A DNA stretch of 40,483 nt. Origin: Candidatus Riflebacteria bacterium HGW-Riflebacteria-2 (GTDB lineage: Bacteria; Muiribacteriota; Ozemobacteria; Ozemobacterales; Ozemobacteraceae). The notes beneath the pieces were generated by a model. The model was not told the DNA's origin, searched no databases, and worked only from the letters and a program-made list of their open reading frames with translations. The stretch is from assembly GCA_002839435.1 (NCBI GenBank), contig PGYA01000040.1:1-40483 (forward strand), given 5' to 3'. The translations under genes were made by a program, and so were the position numbers. Below are positions 1 through 5,145 of this stretch, piece by piece; positions within the stretch are counted from its first letter, which is position 1; each line of letters begins with the position of its first letter.

Positions 1-1
1 G

Positions 2-91
2 ATGGACTATGAATTAGATCTTGAGAAGGACCGTCTGACTGATATTTTGGCCAGAGATGTAAAAATAATGCCAATGAAAAAATGCGCATAA
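2..91 (+). CDS. 3' end of an unidentified gene (cut by window edge)
   Basis: An open frame enters from the left edge and ends at TAA 89-91, giving about 29 acidic-then-basic residues ending MPMKKCA. An ATG lies at position 2, but the true start is probably outside the window. The stop codon sits inside the R''-like heptamer of the attC-like element at 86-185, which is how integron cassette genes usually end. The fragment is too short to assign to a family. That it is the tail of another cassette gene, perhaps an antitoxin, is inference only. Confidence 0.4.
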   Translation: MDYELDLEKDRLTDILARDVKIMPMKKCA

Positions 92-185
92 CCATCGCGT
101 CGACGCGGAAAATGACCGCCGTCACGGGCCTTGCGAAGCAAGTCCCGCGCCGTCTGGCCATTTCCGGTCACGACAGGCGTTCTGC
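86..185 (+). repeat. attC-like imperfect palindrome, copy 1
   Basis: The element starts with GCATAAC (86-92) and ends with GTTCTGC (179-185), resembling the R'' and R' core heptamers of integron attC sites (RYYYAAC...GTTRRRY, with one R' mismatch). Between them an arm starting CGGAAAATGACC near 105 folds onto an arm ending GGCCATTTCCG near 166, closing on a GAA apex near 134-136. The result is a long hairpin with a few mismatches and extrahelical bases. The copy at 828-929 shares its length, its outer motifs and the block GACGCGGAAAAT. Alternative: a species-specific intergenic palindromic repeat. Confidence 0.6.
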
Positions 186-205
186 GATAAAAATAAAATA
201 CCAAC

Positions 206-234
206 TTGACGATTGTATATGTTAGCAATATTAT
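206..234 (+). promoter_or_regulatory. candidate promoter of the brnT-brnA pair
   Basis: TTGACG (206-211) and TATTAT (229-234) are separated by 17 bp, a good match to sigma-70 spacing. Transcription would begin close to 241, the ATG of brnT, so the message would be nearly leaderless; there is no Shine-Dalgarno before that ATG. A cassette gene with its own promoter is usual for toxin-antitoxin cassettes. Predicted only. Confidence 0.45.
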
Positions 235-240
235 AGACAT

Positions 241-567
241 ATGACTAGGCATAGCAAAAAACGACTTTTCCCCGAACCAATAGAATTTGATTGGGACGAA
301 GGTAATGCCGATAAAAACTGGATTCGTCACCATGTTTCTCAAAATGAAGCAGAGTTTGTTTTTTTCAACGAGCCGAAATTTGTATTCAATGACGCTACTC
401 ACTCCAAAAATGAAAAGCGTTTTGTTTGTTTGGGTAAAACTAGGCAAGGGCGGCATTTGTTCGTTTCTTTCATTATCAGAGAACAGAAGATACGAGTAAT
501 TTCTGCACGTGATATGACCACGAAAGAGCATCAGGAGTTTGATAAATATGAAAAAGAAAATTCCTAA
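241..567 (+). CDS. brnT: BrnT-family toxin of a type II toxin-antitoxin system
   Basis: The 108-residue product has the BrnT signature: FDWDEGNADKNWIRH near residues 18-32, the EAEFVFF segment near 36-42, and a closing RVISARDMTTKE block near 84-95. BrnT toxins are RelE-fold ribonucleases that cut mRNA and are held inactive by the downstream BrnA antitoxin, whose gene overlaps this one by 20 bp. Toxin-first order is normal for the family. ATG 241 is the only start upstream of the conserved core; it lacks a ribosome-binding site, consistent with a near-leaderless message. The pair lies between two attC-like repeats and reads as a mobile cassette. Confidence 0.88.
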   Translation: MTRHSKKRLFPEPIEFDWDEGNADKNWIRHHVSQNEAEFVFFNEPKFVFNDATHSKNEKRFVCLGKTRQGRHLFVSFIIREQKIRVISARDMTTKEHQEFDKYEKENS

Positions 568-823
568 TTTTAAAACCGAGGACGAAGAACGAGAATTTTG
601 GGCTACCCACGATTCTTGCGATTACGTCGATTGGTCGACTGCTGAAGTAGGCGTTTTTCCTAATCTGAAGCCATCATTGAAAACTATTTCTCTTCGCTTA
701 CCTGAAGAGATGATTAACGATTTAAAGATCCTTGCAAACCAAAGAGATGTTCCTTATCAGTCCTTAATGAAAATCCTGCTGGCCGAAAAAATTCAAGAAA
801 TGAAAAAGAGAAAAGCCGCATAA
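548..823 (+). CDS. BrnA-like/CopG-type ribbon-helix-helix antitoxin
   Basis: The 91-residue product has an acidic, aromatic N-terminal half (EREFWATHDSCDYVDW) typical of antitoxins that pair with BrnT. A C-terminal ribbon-helix-helix follows: ISLRLPEEMINDLKILANQRDVPYQSLMKILL in pieces, near residues 47-80. It should neutralise BrnT and bind the operon promoter. AGGAG at 533-537, 10 bp upstream, favours ATG 548 over the in-frame TTG at 539. The gene overlaps brnT, indicating translational coupling, and its stop lies 4 bases before the second attC-like element, as expected for a cassette gene. Confidence 0.85.
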   Translation: MKKKIPNFKTEDEEREFWATHDSCDYVDWSTAEVGVFPNLKPSLKTISLRLPEEMINDLKILANQRDVPYQSLMKILLAEKIQEMKKRKAA

Positions 824-827
824 AATC

Positions 828-929
828 ACAGAACAATCGCATAGACGCGGAAAATAATGCCGGATCACGGGTCTTGCTTGCGCAACACCCGCGCCCGTCT
901 CTCATTTCCCCTTACGACTGGCGTTATGC
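828..929 (+). repeat. attC-like imperfect palindrome, copy 2
   Basis: This element runs from ACAGAAC (828-834) to GTTATGC (923-929), a heptamer of the R' kind. It aligns with the copy at 86-185 through GACGCGGAAAAT, a central TCACGGG..CTTGC segment and a CCCGCGCCCGTCT segment, but has diverged. In integrons the bases TTRRRY after the cleaved G belong to the next cassette. The brnT-brnA cassette would begin TTCTGC (180-185) and end with R'' ACAGAAC; GTTCTGC and ACAGAAC are complementary at six of seven positions. That self-consistency supports cassette structure over a random repeat. Confidence 0.6.
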
Positions 930-1044
930 CTGAAAAAACACGCTTGCAAACGAAAGTTTGTATTGCAAACTAGACATTGAGAAAATCGCAGCATAGAAAC
1001 GATTTCGTGATTTCGCTCCCTGCGCGGAAGCGAGTTGTGTTGAG

Positions 1045-1113
1045 GAGCCCGGTGCGGGAAAACCGCACGCCGGGATCTGCGAGGGGACCGCTAGGGCAAC
1101 CAGCGGTTCTACC
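1045..1113 (+). mobile_element. Group II intron 3' fragment (domains V and VI)
   Basis: Bases 1045-1077 fold as a domain V hairpin. GAGCCCGG pairs with CCGGGATC, a two-base CG bulge sits on the 3' strand, and the upper stem TGCGG/CCGCA carries an A-rich loop. The AGC catalytic triad is at 1046-1048. Bases 1087-1113 form a domain VI-like stem (ACCGCT/AGCGGT) followed by TCTACC, a plausible intron 3' end. No reverse transcriptase reading frame or domain I is present upstream, so this is a remnant. The intron class is uncertain. Domain V is compact and conserved, so I consider the identification good. Confidence 0.65.
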
Positions 1114-1139
1114 TTAACTCTGAAAAAGAAAAATCAAAC

Positions 1140-1184
1140 TTGACAACCAAACGGCTTGACGTATAATTGAAATAGATACGTCAA
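1140..1184 (+). promoter_or_regulatory. Promoter and palindromic operator of the antitoxin-PIN pair
   Basis: TTGACA (1140-1145) and TATAAT (1162-1167) are separated by 16 bp, a full consensus sigma-70 pair. A perfect 9-bp inverted repeat, TTGACGTAT (1156-1164) and ATACGTCAA (1176-1184), overlaps the -10 box and start point. This is where a ribbon-helix-helix antitoxin would bind to repress its own operon. GGAGGG at 1187-1192 is the ribosome-binding site. Confidence 0.75.
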
Positions 1185-1197
1185 ACGGAGGGTTGAT

Positions 1198-1452
1198 ATG
1201 GATACAAAACTTACACTAAGACTTGATAAAGAAATAATAGAACGAATAAAAATTTACGCTTCAAAGCAGCAAAAGTCTCTCAGCGCGCTTACTGAAGAAT
1301 TGTATAAATCATTTCTAATGAAAAGCACTGGTAGTTCAGAATCAGAAATTCGTTCTCCAATCGCAAAAAAATATAAAGGCATAATCAATAGCACTGATTT
1401 TGATGAAGATGCCCAAAAATTAAGTTACCTGAGGGATAAACACCTGTCATGA
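1198..1452 (+). CDS. Ribbon-helix-helix antitoxin (DUF6364-like)
   Basis: The 84-residue protein starts KLTLRLDKEIIERIKIYA, a beta strand followed by the first helix of a ribbon-helix-helix fold, then KSLSALTEELYKSFL as the second helix. The C-terminal half (about residues 45-84) is hydrophilic and should wrap the toxin. The ATG is preceded by GGAGGG with a 5-bp gap. Its stop overlaps the PIN toxin start as ATGA. It probably dimerises on the inverted repeat at 1156-1184. The assignment to the DUF6364 family that pairs with PIN toxins rests on sequence resemblance and context. Confidence 0.82.
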   Translation: MDTKLTLRLDKEIIERIKIYASKQQKSLSALTEELYKSFLMKSTGSSESEIRSPIAKKYKGIINSTDFDEDAQKLSYLRDKHLS

Positions 1453-1868
1453 TAAAGGCATACATTGATTGCAATATTTTGCTTGATTGGCTCCTTGATA
1501 GAGAACCATTTTCATCGTATTCCGCAAAAATCATTGAATTAACCGAAACTAAGAAAATTCTTGGCCTGGTTTCACCTCTTACCTTAGCCAACACCTATTA
1601 TATAATCTCAAAAGAATTGAACAAAAAAATTGCTGATGAATTCATCATTGATAGTTTGCGGATCTTTTCGGTGCCTGGCATTTCTCTAAAGAACATTAAA
1701 GAAGCTGTTCTCAACAAGTTCAAAGACTTCGAAGACGATGTACATAGCGCAATTGCCGCAGAAAACAATGTAGATTTCCTCATAACCCGGAATAAAAAAG
1801 ATTTTAAGAATGATAGATTCAAAGTCTTAGATGCAGAAGAATTTTTAAGAATAATTGAAAGAAAATGA
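1449..1868 (+). CDS. PIN-domain ribonuclease toxin (VapC-like)
   Basis: The 139-residue product is a PIN domain. The first metal-binding Asp is in MIKAYIDCNILLDWLLDREPF (Asp7, with Asp13 nearby), then FEDDVHSAIA near residues 97-106 and FLITRNKKDF near 114-123 supply the remaining acidic cluster and the conserved TRNKKDF turn. PIN toxins are Mg-dependent ribonucleases that often cut tRNA or rRNA. The start overlaps the antitoxin stop by 4 bp (ATGA), indicating coupling. The second residue of the motif is Cys where DTN is commoner; this should not abolish activity. Just downstream lie intron and transposase debris, so the unit seems to have travelled with mobile DNA. Confidence 0.87.
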   Translation: MIKAYIDCNILLDWLLDREPFSSYSAKIIELTETKKILGLVSPLTLANTYYIISKELNKKIADEFIIDSLRIFSVPGISLKNIKEAVLNKFKDFEDDVHSAIAAENNVDFLITRNKKDFKNDRFKVLDAEEFLRIIERK

Positions 1869-1877
1869 TCAGATAAT

Positions 1878-1945
1878 CGGGTAAAGAGGGGGCTTTCCCC
1901 CCTCCTTCCCACACCACCGGACTGCGGGTCCGCATCCGGCGGTTC
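1878..1945 (-). mobile_element. Second group II intron 3' fragment (domains V and VI), minus strand
   Basis: Read on the minus strand, 1945-1912 gives a domain V-type hairpin: ACCGCCGGA pairs with TCCGGTGGT (one G-U), and an upper TGCG/CGCA stem carries a four-base loop. It is followed by GTGTGGGAAGG and a GAGGGG/CCCCTC domain VI stem ending TTTACCCGAT near 1877. This 3' end is of a different type from the fragment at 1045-1113. The bulge on the 3' strand has one base where two are usual. No intron-encoded protein is present upstream, so this is also a remnant. Confidence 0.6.
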
Positions 1946-2012
1946 ATGAACCAGACAGGTTTTAATGATGAAAAGTTATCCGGAATTCGGGAGGGGCAAA
2001 GGTCTTCAAGAC

Positions 2013-2200
2013 TCAATCTGCCGGTCGCTTTGGCAGCTCGGTTTGAGCGGGCATGGCGCGCAACAGCAACTGAATGAGTGCCAGCAACCTGCGGGAATTA
2101 CCATGCAGAAAACCGTGTGTTCGCGGGGGTTGGGGATGTGAGAGCAGATGTTCGCCAGCCACTCCAGAGCTGGAAACTTTTTTTCCGGAACCATCCCTGG
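2013..2200 (-). pseudogene. Decayed C-terminal fragment resembling IS91-family transposase
   Basis: On the minus strand the frame from 2200 reads FPALEWLANICSHIPNPREH. This resembles the conserved C-terminal segment of IS91/IS801-type transposases (an EWLA...HIP...H block followed by a YYG/YS motif). After about 35 residues the similarity shifts to the next frame (HGNSRRLLALIQ, ending at TGA 2013-2015), so at least one frameshift is present and the N-terminal catalytic part is missing. It begins within a few bases of the end of the cyclase gene at 2203, marking the edge of the mobile region. No terminal inverted repeats were seen. Confidence 0.5.
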
Positions 2201-2202
2201 CT

Positions 2203-5145
2203 TCAATTCAAATTGGATCTTAACTCAAGCAATTCATAGATTGGATACTCTCGACTCTTACCCTTTATCATAACTCTATCAATGAAATTCACTCGTGCCC
2301 AGCCTTTTGTTTTTCGAATAGTTGCCGGCGCGAGAACTATTCCTGTTTTTTTGGCTTTCATTGCCTGCGCTTTAAGCCGCGCGGCCATATTTACTGCATC
2401 GCCAATAACCGTGAAGTCGAGTTTCCCTTTTCTCGAACCAATTCGACCCGAAAGCACGCTTCCGGTTGCAATTCCAATGTGAGCTGTAATACCAACTTCG
2501 AGCAACTCTTTTTTCAATTCCAGGGCAGCGTAACAGGCCTTGATGGCATGATTATCCTTCTCGGATCTGGAGCGGTAAACAAACATCAGGGTGTTTTCGA
2601 TAACCTTATCCAGAATTCCACCTGTCGCCCTCGCCACTTTATCGCCGGCCGAGATGAAAATATCAAGTAAATCCATCAACCCGGTTCCGCTCAATAAAGC
2701 GATTCTCTGCTCAAAATCCGAGATTGAAGCAAAGATAATGGTTGCCTCGAGCCTTTCACCACCAGGCTGCAGTGCCTGGTCATCTGACGACTTAACCGCA
2801 GAAACAACATCCTCTGAAACAAACTGAAACAGCCTTTCCTTCTGAATAACACCGGCCAGCATTGAATCGAAGGCTCCCTTCAAGTCTTCGAATTCATCAC
2901 CGGTTTCGATTTTCTTTTTCGCGTAAAAATCACCCTGACTCACTCTATCAGCAAGAAAGGTCAGTTTTTCAACAGGCTCCAGGTATATTCTGCCAAAAAG
3001 GTTGAAAATAAAGATAATCAGCACAAATCCGTAAATAATCAGAAGGACAAAAGAAAGACCTGAACTTTTGCGCTGCAATCTTTGAGCAGTGGTGACAATC
3101 AGCATGGGAAAGCGAGAAACGTAATCAACGTAAACAGGTATTTCGTCAACATCAGTCATTAACGAAGCATTTACCTGGCAGGCAAGAATCAGCTGCTTTG
3201 CCATTTTTGCGTATTCATAGGATGGTGTTAAGCTGTGCACTTCAGCGACTTCCTGCGAATTGTCAAAGGTAAAGAAAGCAGTTTCCATGGAAAATTTACT
3301 ATAGTCGCTTTTTAAACTGGGGGACTCCAGATACTCTTTTACGAACCCTCGAATGAGCCTTTGACGATTAAACCTGGCGGTTACAGAGCCGTAACGTGGT
3401 TTATTACCCACATTCCACTCAATTTTTGCCATTGAATAAGAATTCAGACTGGCAAAAACCTGAAAGTCCATCAATCGGCCAAAACTGTTTAACATCGAGT
3501 TAAGTGCTCCAGCACTTGAATCGTCAACGAACTGAAGATCGCTTGAAGAATAATCACCGGCCCCCTCATTAAAAGAGCTGTTAAACAGTCCGGCATTCAT
3601 GCTTATCTTGGCAAGCATTTTCCGAAAAAAGCCCTCGTCGCGACTGGTAATGAATCCGCATGCATTGTCTTCGTTATAGACAGAAATTGGCTCTTTCCAT
3701 GGTCGATCAAGAAAAAGCGCCTGGGCAACAGATTTATCAATCGAGCTTTGCAGAAACTTCTCAAGTTCAGCATCCGTAGCATTCGGCATTTCCTCAATTT
3801 GCCCGGCAACATCCATAGAAAGCTTTTCGACTCGATGAATATATGATGCCAGTTTTTTACGAATGACCCTCGAATTGCTTTTCATGGTGTTCTCCATTTC
3901 CACCTGCAGCAACCTCTGGTCAAACTCGCTCCAGGTCTGATAGGCGGCTATGAGCAAGGTTAGAGGGAGAAATGAAACAAGTAAAGTTCCGATTACTACT
4001 TTTTGTCTGACACCTGCCCTGATTTCAAAACCAAAGAAATAGATTCTCAGCGCCAGAATTAAACTAAATGCGCACAAACAGCGAATGATCATGGAGATTA
4101 AGGCAGAATGTTTCTTTAAAGGGTGCTCAAGTTTTTTGACCGGAAGAGTTACTTTAAGCAAGGGAATACTTTGACGAAACTCTTTAAGGCCAATTGGGTA
4201 AAAGCCTCCCCGCTGAATAAATTGCACGGCAAGGCTTTCTGGAATTGGGGTCTGCAAATGGATTCCTTCAGAATCAAAACCAAAGGAAGTAAGCTTGTGA
4301 TTGAGGTCGATTTTCCGCAAGTCATTTATCTCGTTGGGATAATAGTTCAAACTACGCGTTATTTCTTTGTCTACTGAGTTTTGACTTTTTGTAACAACCT
4401 GAAGCGCAGAAATTGCTGCGCCACGAATAAGAAGCAAAACACCCCCTTTAATCCTTCTGTCGGCTGCTTTGCCAGAGTAAACAGGGTGATAGTAAAAATA
4501 GACTGTGCCACCTAATTTTGAAGATACTGATTGCGAAGTTTTATCAGCAACAAGAGGAAGCTCAGCAACCAAACCAAAATGACTTTGCCAGAATCCATCA
4601 ACATCCTTGACCAGTTTATCCCAGGCGCTTTCTCCTTTAAGTGATTTTGTTTCAACCTCATTCTTCTTTTCATAAAACTTTAAAAATGGCTGATCATTTC
4701 GAGAAATGAAATACTTCAGCGTCAATCTTTTCGGAATCATCCCGATCAGTTTTTTAAAAGGCGGTTCATGGTAATAGCTTTTAATTTCTGCGGTGTCCTT
4801 GCCGTGAATAATCAAGCCGCAGGGCACAATTCCGGTTTTCTTCGTAAAATCTTCTGCCAGTCCGGGGGCAACATCTAAAAGACTTTCTTCGGGCACATTT
4901 GCCAGATAATTGCCAATCTCTCTATCGAGATAGTTAGCAATCAGTACGTCCTTCTTGAACATTTCCATCTCAACGGAAAGCCTGGACTGTTTGATTTTAG
5001 CGTTTGTTTCCTCGGTTATTTTGAAAAGCCGTTCTAATGTGTAATTTAGAATAAATGCGGGAATTACCAGGAGAAACAGCCATGAGAAGACTAGAATTCT
5101 GCCACTCAAACGCCTCTTTATTAACACTTTACTGTCTTTATTCAT
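2203..5145 (-). CDS. Membrane receptor with HAMP and class III cyclase domain lacking both metal aspartates (C2-like)
   Basis: The 980-residue protein has an N-terminal membrane helix (about 15-36), an extracytoplasmic region, a helix pair (about 345-402), a second extracytoplasmic region, a helix at about 692-717, HAMP (719-775) and a C-terminal cyclase domain (800-975). In that domain the two metal-binding Asp positions are Ser807 (FASISDF) and Asn851 (KVIENT). The adenine-side Lys847 and Thr912 and the transition-state pair Asn919 and Arg923 (VIGDAVNMAARL) are kept. This is the pattern of the mammalian C2 half: it cannot work as a homodimer but could complete an active site with a C1-like partner. 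The gene directly upstream, overlapping by 8 bp, encodes that partner. Alternative: a pure signalling pseudocyclase. Confidence 0.88.
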   Translation of the reverse strand: MNKDSKVLIKRRLSGRILVFSWLFLLVIPAFILNYTLERLFKITEETNAKIKQSRLSVEMEMFKKDVLIANYLDREIGNYLANVPEESLLDVAPGLAEDFTKKTGIVPCGLIIHGKDTAEIKSYYHEPPFKKLIGMIPKRLTLKYFISRNDQPFLKFYEKKNEVETKSLKGESAWDKLVKDVDGFWQSHFGLVAELPLVADKTSQSVSSKLGGTVYFYYHPVYSGKAADRRIKGGVLLLIRGAAISALQVVTKSQNSVDKEITRSLNYYPNEINDLRKIDLNHKLTSFGFDSEGIHLQTPIPESLAVQFIQRGGFYPIGLKEFRQSIPLLKVTLPVKKLEHPLKKHSALISMIIRCLCAFSLILALRIYFFGFEIRAGVRQKVVIGTLLVSFLPLTLLIAAYQTWSEFDQRLLQVEMENTMKSNSRVIRKKLASYIHRVEKLSMDVAGQIEEMPNATDAELEKFLQSSIDKSVAQALFLDRPWKEPISVYNEDNACGFITSRDEGFFRKMLAKISMNAGLFNSSFNEGAGDYSSSDLQFVDDSSAGALNSMLNSFGRLMDFQVFASLNSYSMAKIEWNVGNKPRYGSVTARFNRQRLIRGFVKEYLESPSLKSDYSKFSMETAFFTFDNSQEVAEVHSLTPSYEYAKMAKQLILACQVNASLMTDVDEIPVYVDYVSRFPMLIVTTAQRLQRKSSGLSFVLLIIYGFVLIIFIFNLFGRIYLEPVEKLTFLADRVSQGDFYAKKKIETGDEFEDLKGAFDSMLAGVIQKERLFQFVSEDVVSAVKSSDDQALQPGGERLEATIIFASISDFEQRIALLSGTGLMDLLDIFISAGDKVARATGGILDKVIENTLMFVYRSRSEKDNHAIKACYAALELKKELLEVGITAHIGIATGSVLSGRIGSRKGKLDFTVIGDAVNMAARLKAQAMKAKKTGIVLAPATIRKTKGWARVNFIDRVMIKGKSREYPIYELLELRSNLN

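Noticed and set aside
2203..5145. Treating the aspartate-less cyclase as a decaying pseudogene
   Set aside because: The frame is intact over 980 codons, all other cyclase segments are well kept, and it is translationally coupled to its complementary partner.
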